A DNA stretch of 64,000 nt from UBA2882 sp051877575 (GTDB lineage Bacteria; Bacillota; Clostridia; Lachnospirales; Lachnospiraceae): NCBI GenBank assembly GCA_051877575.1, contig JBJEJA010000010.1, positions 62,001-126,000 on the forward strand, given 5' to 3'. Below, in pieces: positions 33,194-43,152 of the stretch; within the stretch, counting starts at the first letter, position 1, and each line of letters opens with the position of its first letter. Position numbers and translations under genes: made by a program. Below the pieces are notes generated by a model that made no database searches, was not told the DNA's origin, and saw nothing but the letters and a program-made list of their open reading frames with translations.

Positions 33194-34054
33194 ATGAAAA
33201 AGCAGGGAAAGATATTCAAATGCCCGGATGGGATTTTATTGGCTACGGGAATAGTCTCACTGGTAGTTTTTGTTGCAGCAGGATGGAAATTGCTGGACTA
33301 TTACCGGGCATACAGAGAGCAGAAGCAAAGCTATGATGAAATTGCGGCTTTGCGTGATGCAGGTAATATGGAGATGACAGCGGAAAAAGGATTGGGAGAA
33401 AGCGGGAGCACGGGATCGGGTAACATTGGCATAACAAGCAAAGAGGATGCAAAAGCAAGTTATGAAAGGCTTAAGGAAATCAATCCTGATTACGTGGGGT
33501 GGATTACCATACCGGATACTGAGGTTGATTATCCGGTGGTTCAGCGCGATAATTCCTATTATCTTTATCATGATTTTATGGGAAAACAAAGCAGTCACGG
33601 AGCCATATTTCTGGATGAAAACTGTGAGGCGGACGATGCGGTAATCCTCATACACGGACATCATATGAAAGACGGGACGATGTTCGGAGCGTTAAAAGGT
33701 TTCAAAAAGAAAGATTTCAGGGAAAATCATGAAAGTCTCTATCTGGATTGGGGCGAAGGAGACAAAGAATATCGGATATTTGCAGTGGCTTTGATTGATC
33801 TTAGCGGGGAAACGTATTTCCATTATGATGAGCTTCCTCATACGGGGGAAGAAACGGATACATATTTAAAAAGATTGAAACAAAATGCATTTTGGTACGT
33901 AGAACCGGAACTGGAAGAGCAGACGCAGATTGTGCTGCTGTCGACCTGTGAGTATGGAACGGAGAACCAGCGCATGGTCATTGCGGCAGTATCAGAAACG
34001 GCAGTATCAGAAACGGCAGTATCAGAAACGACAGTATCAGAAACGACAGAGTAA
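33194..34054 (+). CDS. Class B sortase (partner of giant SpaA-repeat adhesin)
   Basis: A 286-residue transpeptidase: N-terminal membrane anchor (about 11-33, ILLATGIVSLVVFVAAGWKLL), linker, then the class B catalytic domain with YPVVQRDNSYYLYHDF, LIHGHHMKDGTMFG (active His), LLSTC (nucleophile Cys about 252) and the NQRMV arginine. The start at 33194 is preferred over the ATG at 33182 because GGAAG lies just before it. The C-terminus ends in four VSET repeats encoded by a 15-bp tandem repeat, which is not part of the sortase fold. It sits 15 bp before the giant adhesin gene, whose sorting signal it most likely processes. Confidence 0.88.
   Translation: MKKQGKIFKCPDGILLATGIVSLVVFVAAGWKLLDYYRAYREQKQSYDEIAALRDAGNMEMTAEKGLGESGSTGSGNIGITSKEDAKASYERLKEINPDYVGWITIPDTEVDYPVVQRDNSYYLYHDFMGKQSSHGAIFLDENCEADDAVILIHGHHMKDGTMFGALKGFKKKDFRENHESLYLDWGEGDKEYRIFAVALIDLSGETYFHYDELPHTGEETDTYLKRLKQNAFWYVEPELEEQTQIVLLSTCEYGTENQRMVIAAVSETAVSETAVSETTVSETTE
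33986..34045 (+). repeat. 15-bp tandem repeat in the sortase 3' end
   Basis: Four copies of RCAGTATCAGAAACG (33986-34000, 34001-34015, 34016-34030, 34031-34045) encode a VSET-type tail. Because 15 is a multiple of three, copy changes would vary tail length without a frameshift. Confidence 0.9.
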
Positions 34055-34069
34055 TAAAGGAGAATTTTT

Positions 34070-37000
34070 ATGAGAAAAGCAATTTGGAAACGGATATTAC
34101 CGGTTACATTGGCGGTTGCGATGCTTATGACATCCATGCCGGAAAATGTATGGGCAGGACAGCCGGATATGGTTTCCCAAAATGCAGTCCGCGAGGGTGT
34201 TCCCTTTATAGAGAATGGCGGAGAAGAACCGCTCCCTCAGGCAGAGGGCAGTGATAATACGAATATTTTTGACGGTACATCAATCACGCTTTCCGGTATA
34301 ACATTAAAAGCAACCTATAAGGATGATGATAATAAAACGCAGGTTCTGGAGCTGACGGAGGACGGAGATTTTGAATTGCCTTATGATGCGGATATCAATA
34401 TGAGACTGGATTTTGTATTGGGAACCGCATCCGCCATAGATGCTTTGACGGACTATATCTATAAGCTGCCCACTTCCATCAGAGTAGATGTGGAAGCAAT
34501 GCATCAGCTGTCCGATGGGGAAGGAAATTCTATTGGTACGGTTCAGATTGCACAGGATGGGACCTTGACTTTTCATTTTGATACAGTTGCTATCGGTGAC
34601 AGTCTGAATACAAGATTTTATGTGCAGTTTGAGGGCGGTTTAAGCGAGAGCCTTCAGGAGGCGGGAAAAGAAGTGGATATCAGTTTTCCTACCAGTGGCG
34701 GCAGTTTTGATTTTTCCGTTACGACTACGGAACCGACGGAGGATATTGACAATCCGGAGCCCAAGGATGTGGAAATCTACAAATCGGGAACCCGCATTGT
34801 CAATGAAGACGGAGCAAATTATATTGAATGGACGGTAGAAATCGCACCCAACGGCAGAAGTACACTGGATGGCGTTATCAGTGATACTTTGGCTGCCGGG
34901 CTTACTTATGTGCCGGGCAGTGCCGTTTTGGCGGATGCATATGAGGGAACCGTAACGGAAAATTGTGTGGGGCAGAATCTTGAACTGACCCTAAGCGGTG
35001 TTAAGACCTATTATCATGCAAGGGTAAAATTTAAAACAACTTACGATTCTTCGGTTTTTACCGGTACGGTTGATAACAGCACCAGCCAGATGATCGGCAA
35101 TACGGCAGTGTTCAATCCCGATGACGGAACGACGGGTGCCGTGGATGATGCGACGGTAACGATTCAGCCAAATATGCTGGAAAAGAGCGGTTCTTCCATC
35201 GATTCGGACGGCAACATTACATGGACGGTTGTGTTGAATAAAGAAAACCTGAATCTGAAAGGAGCTACTTTTAAAGATACTTTCGGATCGGGACTTCAGG
35301 CGTTGAGCGGTGCAGGTGATGTAACAGTAAGTCCGGCTCTGCCCTCAGGAGCAAGTGTTACTACCGATTCTACGGGATTTCAGATTGTATTTCCGAATGA
35401 TGCAGATACGACGCAAACTTATACTATTACATATAAGACGAGGGTGACGGATTTTTCACAGTCATCTTATACCAATCAAACAGCTTTAACCGGCGGAACG
35501 GATATTACTTACAATGTTTCCAAAGATGCCTCTGTGCCGGGATATAATCTGTTGCAGAAAAACTGCACAAGCTATAATTCGGTTACCAATATCTTCACAT
35601 GGGAAATCGTTGTCAATGATTCCGCTGTCACCATGAATGATGTAAAGGTAACGGATACGTTTGATCCCGCAAAAATGGAATTTGTCAGTGCCAGTGAACC
35701 CTTGGGAACAGGTTCTGATGCTGCCGGCGGAACGCTGGTCTTTTCCCTGGGAACTTTGACGGGGCGGAAGGTGATTACCGTTACAACCAGGATCAAGAAT
35801 CCGGAAACCTATTTTGGCACATGGACAGAGTTTAAAAATAAAGCGAGTATGACAAGTTCACTGAATGCGACTCCCATTGAGAAGGAAGCAGGAAAATGGG
35901 TAGAGGTCAAGGAGCCGGTGCTGCTTTCCAAATCAGGTGAATTTACCAAAAATTCCACCAGCCAGCCTTTAAATGACGGAACTATCCGCTGGACGGTTAC
36001 GGTCAATGAACCCCAGTTGACGGTGAAAGACATGTCATTTGAAGACATTTTACCGGATCATATGGAATACGTGCCGGGCAGTTTTTATATCCAGAATATG
36101 TACGAGTGGGATGATAGCAAAAGAGTCTATCTGGATCCGACGATTGGAACGGATACAGATACCGGAAAACCGGCAATCTTTTATGAGTTTCATGCGACAG
36201 ATGCCGCTGTGGCAGATTTTATGACTAAGCAGTTCCAGATTGTATATTTAACAAGAGTGACAGACCGTAATACGGGTAATCAAAATACATCTTACACTAA
36301 CAAGGCATCTCTGTCTGTGACTTATGAAGGAGATATTGTGGTGGGAGATGATGCTTCTTCAACCGTTACCGGTGTGGCGGGCGGAACGATCAATAAGGAG
36401 TATAGTTATAAGTCCGGTAACAGCTATGTGGATTGGACGGTAACCGTCAATGCCGCAAGAAATGATATGAGCGATATTGCCAATCCCAAGATCAGTGACC
36501 AGCTGGCGGAGTATTTTGATTATGTATCCGGTACGTTGTATCTTGTGGATGGGGATGGAACGGAGACGGAAGTAAGCAGGAGCAATTATATTGTTTCCGT
36601 GGTAAATGGGAAACTGACCGTTCAGCTTCCCACTACCGATGATGGAAAATATATCGGAAACAATTGTTATAAATTTAAATTCAGGACGAACTTTAATTGT
36701 CTGGCGGCGGAACTGGAAGGAAAAACCATCACCAATACGGCGTCTTTTACGGGAACCGGTGTTGAATATGTAAAGGAAAGCAACAGCGTGAATAATATTT
36801 CCTTCAGCTCTTCTTCGGCTGGGGCCGTGGTCCGCAGGGAAATCCGGGTCAAAAAAGTGGATGTTACTACGGGAAATCCCTTACCCGGCGCAAAATTTGA
36901 ATTGTATCTGGGAACGGAATGCATCGGGGAGGCAGTATCCGGTGCAGACGGATATGCCGTTTTTGAAGATCTGAATTCCATAACCGGATATACGCTGAAG

Positions 37001-40000
37001 TTATTGGAGACTCAGGCGCCGGACGGGTACCGGATTGACGGAACCGGAGAAACGATAATAACGGATTATACCGAAGCCAATTTGAGAACGGATGAAAACG
37101 GAATCAAATATTATGAGATTGAGATTTCCAATACCGGTCTGACAACTGTCAATACCGGAAATATTCAAATCAAAAAGGTAAATGCGGAAGGGGATTTGTT
37201 ATCCGGAGCGGAATTTGGCCTATATAGTGATCCTTCATGTACAGACGCATCGCTGCTTTATACGAGAGAGACGGTTGGTGGTCTGGCAACTTTTTCCAAC
37301 ATGGCGGTGGGAACCTATTATCTGAAAGAAATCAGTTCTCCTGCGGGATACAAGGTTTCCGGCAGTATCATTACAGTAGTGATTGCAATGGATGCGGGAG
37401 GAGTCATCAGCGTAAAATATAACGGTACACCTGCGGATGTTTATGGCATAACAGATGAGCGGGCAGTAGGGAAACTGGTCATTACAAAGCAGGATAAGGA
37501 TAATGGGGCCCTGTTGCTGGATGGGGCCAAATTCAGCATTTATAAGGATGCTGACTGTACGGACAGGGTGGATACGCAGACGACGTCATTGGGGATGCTT
37601 ACTTTTGATAATCTGGAACTGGGCAGAACCTATTATTATCGTGAGGTAACTGCGCCTTCCGGTTATGTTTTGGACAGTACCATTCATGAGATTAAGATCG
37701 GCACGGGAACGGAAGTTACCGATCAGGTTGAGAATGTAACGATCAAGAATGAAAAGGCTGTGGGCAACATTGTCATCAAGAAAGTTGATAACAGCCCCGT
37801 GCCAAAAGCACTCTCCGGCGTGGAATTTACGCTTTATGAAAGCGATGGTACGACACCTTGTGATTTTGACGGAGACGGTATGCCGGATAAAGTGACAACC
37901 GATGATCAGGGAATGGCTGTATTTTCGGATATTCCTTTTGGCTCTTATATTATCAAAGAGACGGCCGGAAAAGATGGTTACAAGATCAATGTGGCGGATA
38001 CGCCGGTGACGATCAGCGCTGTAGGAGATCAGAATGTGACGATTGTCAACGATCTGATGAAATGCGATATTAAGATTGTAAAGTATGATGTTTCTGATCA
38101 TAACATATTGCTTTCGGGCGCACAATTCGGATTATATACCAGTCTGGGCGTACGTGTGGCTACAGGGACCACCAATGCACAGGGTGAGGTATGGTTTTAT
38201 GATGTGGCTTACGGAGATTATGAGATCAGGGAATTAAAGGCTCCGGAAGGCTATAATTCCATGGGGACAACGTCAATTATCTCCAAGGCGAATATTCAGG
38301 ATGCCGCAAACAGCGGGAGTGTAATCTTGCGTGAATTCGCCAATCAGAAACAGAACGGACAGATTACCTTAACGAAGCTGGGCGAGGCGGACGGCGGGGC
38401 GACGGAGGCACTTTCCGGTGCGGAATTTACTCTGTATGACGAGAATATGCTTCCGGTGACAACGGAGATATCCGATATTGCCGGAGCAGTATCATTTACC
38501 GGGCTTGTGTACGGCACCTATTATGTGCAGGAGACCAAAGCACCTGACGGATATGTCAGAGATACCGGAGTATATAAGGTCATAGTCGATTCGGATACGA
38601 CGGTAACGGAATATGTCAAAGAAAACGGAACGACAGAAACGCTTACGGTGATCAATTATAAATCCAATGCACCGTATATCAGTGTCAAGATCAAAAAAAC
38701 AAACAGTGAGACGGGAGCACCCTTGGCGGATGCTACGTTTGAACTCTATAAAAACGGAACTGCCACAGGCATTACTGCCGTGACGGGAAGTGACGGTATT
38801 GCCTATTTTAAACGGGTACACGTGGAAAACGATCCGGAGGCGACAACGTATGAAATCCGGGAAGTTTCTGCGCCGACGGGATATCGGGAAGATCCGTCTG
38901 CGGTTATTTCACTGGGAAACAGAACCGATATCAACAGATATGCCGATCCGCAGATAAACGGCGGAGCGAACTTGACGGATTCGGAGATTTTGTGGGCGAA
39001 CAATACGGAAAGCAATGCGACTGTGGAAAACACACCGATGAAGGGAAAAATCTGGATTACCAAGACGGGACTGACTTCGGGTGTGCTGCTTGAGGGCGCG
39101 CAGTTTACTTTATACCAAGAGGATAAGATCACACCGGTTACGGGAATCACCAATCCGGTCACAACCAATGCATCCGGAGTCGCGGCTTTTGATAATTTAC
39201 CCTGTGGAATATATTATCTGCGGGAAACCAAAGCACCGAAAGGATATACCTTAAACACAACGGAAACCAAGGTCGTGGTTGTGGACGACAGTATTTTGTT
39301 ATTTACATATAAAGATACGCCGATCAATGTGAGCATCAGTAAAAGGGCGGTAGGTGGCACCGAGGAAATCGCAGGAGCGGTATTCAGTGTCGTAAAGGCA
39401 AGCGATACGACTTCGGTGATTGACAGCTGGACTTCCGGCACAAGCGCTCATAGAATACCTTACAACAAGCTGGAAGTGGGGGAGACCTATATTCTTCGCG
39501 AGGATACGGCTCCGGCGGGATATGGCTATATGAGTGATGTGGTATTCCGGATTAATGATGACGGCAGTATCACAACAGCCGCAGAAAAGAGCGGACAGAC
39601 GATTATCGTGCGGGATAAACCTGTTACCCTTGCAATCAGCAAAGAGGGATCGGATGCTCCCGGAACCGAACTGTCCGGTGCCATTTTGGCGGTTTATGAC
39701 GAAGGCGGAAATGAGATTGCGCGGTTTACTTCCGGTACGACGGCATATCAGCTGCCGTTCGGGATTTTGACGGCACCCAAAACCGGTTACCATTATTATA
39801 CCTTAAAAGAGATCAGTGCACCGGACGGCTATGAGCTGGCAGAAGATATCGCTTTTGCGGTGGCTGCGGACGGAACGGTCAGCACTTATACATCTACAGG
39901 CGGCGTAATCACCTACACGGAGATTATAGGTGGCAGATTGGTCATGACGGATACCAAGAAACTGGCTACGGATATGTATATCAGAAAGCTGGATGCTGTT

Positions 40001-42013
40001 ACCGGCAGCGATGTGGCAGGAGCTGAATTTGCCATATATAAGGAAACGGATTTGTCCAATCCCATAGCAGCATGGACTTCCGACGGCAGACCTCACAAGC
40101 TGGATACATCGATATTTACAACAACAGATACATATGTGCTGATTGAGGAAACGGCTCCGGCAGGATATCTGGCAGCAAATGCCATTAAATTTCAAGTCGG
40201 ATCGGATCATAAGATTACCATTGTTACCGGTAATGCGGATAACCTCAATATTGACCGGGATACGATCATGGTAAGGGATCAGGCACTGGAACTGAAGATC
40301 CGCAAGCAGGACAGCTTCGGTATGCTGTTAAACGGAGCGCAGCTGAAAATTTCCGAATATGATACAGCCACAAATACCGTAGGCAGTGAGGTTGCCACCT
40401 TTATAACGGGTGGAACGGTATATACGGTATTGCCGACGGATTTGTGTTCTGATGCATCTTACATTTTACAAGAATTGGATGCGCCGGACGGATATATTAA
40501 AGCTGCCGATATTGTCTTTACCATTGACAGGTTTGGCAGGATTACAAGAGCGGACGGAGTGCCGGTTTACAACAATACCATTGTCATGGAAGATGAGGAA
40601 GCGGGGCTTGGCATCGGCAAGCTGGCTTTGGAAAGTCAGGAAGGTCTGGCAGGGTCCACGTTACAGCTGACAACTGTGGATGATCCCCATTTCACGACCC
40701 AGACATGGACCAGTGACGGGCATGTCAAAACATGGGATCTGACGGACTTTACACCGGGCTGCACTTACATTTTGACAGAAATAAATGCACCGTACGGATA
40801 TGCTTATACAGACCCGATTACCTTTACCATTGATGCCACGGACCACCAGATTTATATTGCCGGGGAAAGGGTGGAAAATCGAACGGTCCATATTGTGGAT
40901 GCAAGGCTTACGCTCAGAGTCAGCAAACGGGATTTGTTTGCCGATACGGAAGTGGCAGGAGCAAGACTGGTAATCTTGGATAAGTATGGCAATACGGTGG
41001 CAGCCTGGACATCGGGCACAAGTGAATGGATTGTGGATACAAGCGGATTGACAGCCGGCAGAGGCGATGAATATGAAGAATACACACTGAGAGAGCTTCA
41101 GGCACCGAACGGATATAAAAAGGCTGCAGATATTACATTTGCCATTGACAGAGACGGTAAAATTTATTATGTAACAGAGGATGATTCTCATGTCAAACAT
41201 TATACGCCGGCTGCCGGTAACAGGCTGATCATGTATGACGAACCGCAGCTGGCGATCAATAAGCTGGATACGTCAGGAAATCCGGTGGTCGGAGCGAAAC
41301 TTACCATCACAGCCAAGGATGATGCGGGATTTACACCTATTTCGTGGATCACCACAGAAACTCCCCGCTATTTTGCCGATGACGTATTTACACCGGGAGT
41401 GACTTACGTTTTGACGGAGGAAGAAGCGCCAAAAGGATATGCGTATGCGAAGAGTATGGAATTCCGGGTTGATGCGGACGGTAATCTCTCGGTAAACGGA
41501 GAAACAGTGGAAAATAAAAGGCTTGTCATGCTGGATTATCCGATTAAGGTCTATGTCAACAAAACGGATGCCGGAAACGGGCAGTCGTTAGCGGGAGCTA
41601 AGCTGGTCATTAAAAATGAGGGCGGAGAAATTATTTACAGCTTTGTTTCTGCAGAGCAGGCGGGATTGCTGCCGCAAGATATCTTTACGGCGCCAAAGAG
41701 CGGAGGAATGAATTATTATACACTTTCCGAACTGGAGGCGCCCGGCGGATATATGGTTGCCGAAGATATAGGATTTGCCATTGATGATGAAGGGAAACTG
41801 TATGTACGGAATGAAAAGGGAGAATATATTCTCTCGACTCAGGCAGAGCTTGTGATGAAGGATCAGCCCGTAAACGGAGGCACAACGGCATATGGTCCGA
41901 AGACCGGTGACAGTACACCGCTGGGTCGGCTTATTGCATTGTGCATGGCAGGGTTTATAGGTATGTGTGCTGCATTCGGCTATTATTTCTTCCGGAGACG
42001 GAGAGCAAAATAA
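34070..42013 (+). CDS. Giant SpaA/Cna-B repeat adhesin with GPKTG sorting signal
   Basis: A 2,647-residue cell-wall protein. A signal peptide (about 1-28) and a short unique region lead to five repeats of about 130-150 residues (about 233-920), each with a WTV-type strand and a later VPGS-like strand, resembling isopeptide-bonded DUF11/collagen-binding modules. Sixteen SpaA (prealbumin-like) repeats follow (about 925-2595). Repeats 1-8 keep GAxFxLY and ETxAPxGY; repeats 9-16 carry a WTSG-type strand and mostly LxI in place of FxLY. Lys near each start and Glu before APxGY fit intramolecular Lys-Asn bonds. The end is GPKTG (about 2609-2613), a hydrophobic helix and FRRRRAK. AAAGGAG precedes the ATG. 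Confidence 0.92.
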   Translation: MRKAIWKRILPVTLAVAMLMTSMPENVWAGQPDMVSQNAVREGVPFIENGGEEPLPQAEGSDNTNIFDGTSITLSGITLKATYKDDDNKTQVLELTEDGDFELPYDADINMRLDFVLGTASAIDALTDYIYKLPTSIRVDVEAMHQLSDGEGNSIGTVQIAQDGTLTFHFDTVAIGDSLNTRFYVQFEGGLSESLQEAGKEVDISFPTSGGSFDFSVTTTEPTEDIDNPEPKDVEIYKSGTRIVNEDGANYIEWTVEIAPNGRSTLDGVISDTLAAGLTYVPGSAVLADAYEGTVTENCVGQNLELTLSGVKTYYHARVKFKTTYDSSVFTGTVDNSTSQMIGNTAVFNPDDGTTGAVDDATVTIQPNMLEKSGSSIDSDGNITWTVVLNKENLNLKGATFKDTFGSGLQALSGAGDVTVSPALPSGASVTTDSTGFQIVFPNDADTTQTYTITYKTRVTDFSQSSYTNQTALTGGTDITYNVSKDASVPGYNLLQKNCTSYNSVTNIFTWEIVVNDSAVTMNDVKVTDTFDPAKMEFVSASEPLGTGSDAAGGTLVFSLGTLTGRKVITVTTRIKNPETYFGTWTEFKNKASMTSSLNATPIEKEAGKWVEVKEPVLLSKSGEFTKNSTSQPLNDGTIRWTVTVNEPQLTVKDMSFEDILPDHMEYVPGSFYIQNMYEWDDSKRVYLDPTIGTDTDTGKPAIFYEFHATDAAVADFMTKQFQIVYLTRVTDRNTGNQNTSYTNKASLSVTYEGDIVVGDDASSTVTGVAGGTINKEYSYKSGNSYVDWTVTVNAARNDMSDIANPKISDQLAEYFDYVSGTLYLVDGDGTETEVSRSNYIVSVVNGKLTVQLPTTDDGKYIGNNCYKFKFRTNFNCLAAELEGKTITNTASFTGTGVEYVKESNSVNNISFSSSSAGAVVRREIRVKKVDVTTGNPLPGAKFELYLGTECIGEAVSGADGYAVFEDLNSITGYTLKLLETQAPDGYRIDGTGETIITDYTEANLRTDENGIKYYEIEISNTGLTTVNTGNIQIKKVNAEGDLLSGAEFGLYSDPSCTDASLLYTRETVGGLATFSNMAVGTYYLKEISSPAGYKVSGSIITVVIAMDAGGVISVKYNGTPADVYGITDERAVGKLVITKQDKDNGALLLDGAKFSIYKDADCTDRVDTQTTSLGMLTFDNLELGRTYYYREVTAPSGYVLDSTIHEIKIGTGTEVTDQVENVTIKNEKAVGNIVIKKVDNSPVPKALSGVEFTLYESDGTTPCDFDGDGMPDKVTTDDQGMAVFSDIPFGSYIIKETAGKDGYKINVADTPVTISAVGDQNVTIVNDLMKCDIKIVKYDVSDHNILLSGAQFGLYTSLGVRVATGTTNAQGEVWFYDVAYGDYEIRELKAPEGYNSMGTTSIISKANIQDAANSGSVILREFANQKQNGQITLTKLGEADGGATEALSGAEFTLYDENMLPVTTEISDIAGAVSFTGLVYGTYYVQETKAPDGYVRDTGVYKVIVDSDTTVTEYVKENGTTETLTVINYKSNAPYISVKIKKTNSETGAPLADATFELYKNGTATGITAVTGSDGIAYFKRVHVENDPEATTYEIREVSAPTGYREDPSAVISLGNRTDINRYADPQINGGANLTDSEILWANNTESNATVENTPMKGKIWITKTGLTSGVLLEGAQFTLYQEDKITPVTGITNPVTTNASGVAAFDNLPCGIYYLRETKAPKGYTLNTTETKVVVVDDSILLFTYKDTPINVSISKRAVGGTEEIAGAVFSVVKASDTTSVIDSWTSGTSAHRIPYNKLEVGETYILREDTAPAGYGYMSDVVFRINDDGSITTAAEKSGQTIIVRDKPVTLAISKEGSDAPGTELSGAILAVYDEGGNEIARFTSGTTAYQLPFGILTAPKTGYHYYTLKEISAPDGYELAEDIAFAVAADGTVSTYTSTGGVITYTEIIGGRLVMTDTKKLATDMYIRKLDAVTGSDVAGAEFAIYKETDLSNPIAAWTSDGRPHKLDTSIFTTTDTYVLIEETAPAGYLAANAIKFQVGSDHKITIVTGNADNLNIDRDTIMVRDQALELKIRKQDSFGMLLNGAQLKISEYDTATNTVGSEVATFITGGTVYTVLPTDLCSDASYILQELDAPDGYIKAADIVFTIDRFGRITRADGVPVYNNTIVMEDEEAGLGIGKLALESQEGLAGSTLQLTTVDDPHFTTQTWTSDGHVKTWDLTDFTPGCTYILTEINAPYGYAYTDPITFTIDATDHQIYIAGERVENRTVHIVDARLTLRVSKRDLFADTEVAGARLVILDKYGNTVAAWTSGTSEWIVDTSGLTAGRGDEYEEYTLRELQAPNGYKKAADITFAIDRDGKIYYVTEDDSHVKHYTPAAGNRLIMYDEPQLAINKLDTSGNPVVGAKLTITAKDDAGFTPISWITTETPRYFADDVFTPGVTYVLTEEEAPKGYAYAKSMEFRVDADGNLSVNGETVENKRLVMLDYPIKVYVNKTDAGNGQSLAGAKLVIKNEGGEIIYSFVSAEQAGLLPQDIFTAPKSGGMNYYTLSELEAPGGYMVAEDIGFAIDDEGKLYVRNEKGEYILSTQAELVMKDQPVNGGTTAYGPKTGDSTPLGRLIALCMAGFIGMCAAFGYYFFRRRRAK

Positions 42014-42016
42014 TGA

Positions 42017-42049
42017 AAGGCTGCCGCAAATGCGGCGGCCTTAGTTTTT
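42017..42049 (+). terminator. Terminator of adhesin operon
   Basis: An 11-bp G/C-rich stem (42017-42027 with 42032-42042, one G.U pair) with a four-base loop, followed by AGTTTTTG, begins 3 bases after the adhesin stop codon. It also faces the end of the convergent LysR gene. Confidence 0.88.
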
Positions 42050-42052
42050 GTA

Positions 42053-42955
42053 CTATTCCAGCTCGATACGCTGTTTCTTGAGATATTGAAAAAATTCTTT
42101 TGCTGCGGCAGTCAAAGTCCTTCCGGTGTCCTGAACAATGCAGATGGACCGAACCGGGAGGACTTCTTTTAATTTGATTTCCACACACTCGCCGCTTTCC
42201 AGGCAGGTCTTTGCATAAAAGGACGGTACAAAGCCGATGCCCAGATTATTTTTAATTGCCGGTACCAGTAAATCTGTGGTGGACAATTCGATTTCGGGAT
42301 TTAAGGTCAATCCGAGTTTATAGAAAAACTGATGATAGATATCGTAGGTACGGGTGTTTTCTAACATGCATACCCAGGGATATCCGGTTACATCCCGGAG
42401 ATTTTTGGCTGTGTCGGCAAGATGGGAAAATTTGGTTCCCGCAATCAGGATATCCGAAAATTGATATAAAGGAACTTCCTTTAAAGGACTTTTGGAACCG
42501 GTAGGGGTGGCAACAATGCTAAAGTCAACTTTGCCGGTTCTGACGCTTTCTACCGCATCGGCGACGGAAAGATTGAGAATGCGGATATGGATGCCGGGAA
42601 ATTGCTCATAAAAGGAGCGCAGACTTTGCAGAAGAAAACCGTGCAGTGCGGTTTCGCTTGCACCTATGGTAACAATGCCGCTGACAGGTTCCGTGGACAT
42701 ACTCAGTTCGTTTTCGGCCATGGAAAGCTGTTCAAAAGCAATGGCGGCTCTGTGATATAACATTTTCCCTTCCTCTGTCAGTGTGATTCCTTTGTGAGAG
42801 CGGATAAAAAGGCGACAGCCCAATTCGTTTTCCAGCTTATTCATGGCATGGGTCACATTGGGCTGGTTGCTGGAAAGCACTTTGGCAGCCTTCGTAAAAC
42901 TTTCGTATTTTGCCACGTGGTAAAAGATATAGTAATACTGATAAGTTGATTTCAT
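42053..42955 (-). CDS. LysR-family transcriptional regulator
   Basis: A 300-residue regulator with the N-terminal winged helix (YYYIFYHVAKYESFTKAA, SSNQPNVTHAMNKLENELG, GCRLFIRSHKGITLTEEG) and a C-terminal periplasmic-binding-like effector domain (about 90-295). The frame extends to 43033, but AAAGGAA before the ATG at 42955 and the usual LysR N-terminus set the start. It is divergent from the MATE exporter gene with 197 bp between the starts, the standard arrangement for a LysR protein controlling its neighbour. The effector is unknown. Confidence 0.92.
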   Translation of the reverse strand: MKSTYQYYYIFYHVAKYESFTKAAKVLSSNQPNVTHAMNKLENELGCRLFIRSHKGITLTEEGKMLYHRAAIAFEQLSMAENELSMSTEPVSGIVTIGASETALHGFLLQSLRSFYEQFPGIHIRILNLSVADAVESVRTGKVDFSIVATPTGSKSPLKEVPLYQFSDILIAGTKFSHLADTAKNLRDVTGYPWVCMLENTRTYDIYHQFFYKLGLTLNPEIELSTTDLLVPAIKNNLGIGFVPSFYAKTCLESGECVEIKLKEVLPVRSICIVQDTGRTLTAAAKEFFQYLKKQRIELE

Positions 42956-43022
42956 AAAATTTCCTTTCTGCTGCTTGCAGTCATGTTGTGGCTGTGATAA
43001 ATAGAGTACGGTGTGATATATA

Positions 43023-43049
43023 TGAAAATACATATGTATATATTACATG
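43023..43049. promoter_or_regulatory. Palindromic candidate operator between lysR and MATE genes
   Basis: ATACATATGTAT is a perfect 12-bp palindrome near 43029-43040 inside a larger A/T dyad, in the spacer of a divergent LysR-target pair. This is only a candidate LysR site, as A/T-rich palindromes arise by chance. Confidence 0.35.
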
Positions 43050-43093
43050 ATAGATATAAAAATAATGTATTTTTCACATATTGATAAATCAAG

Positions 43094-43099
43094 TATAAT
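43094..43099 (+). promoter_or_regulatory. -10 box of MATE gene
   Basis: TATAAT lies 53 bp before the start codon with only a poor -35 match (TTTCAC), consistent with a promoter that needs an activator. Confidence 0.4.
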
Positions 43100-43152
43100 T
43101 TTTCAGGATAAAAAATACAAGACTTAAGGGAAAATGGACAGGAGATAGAAAG

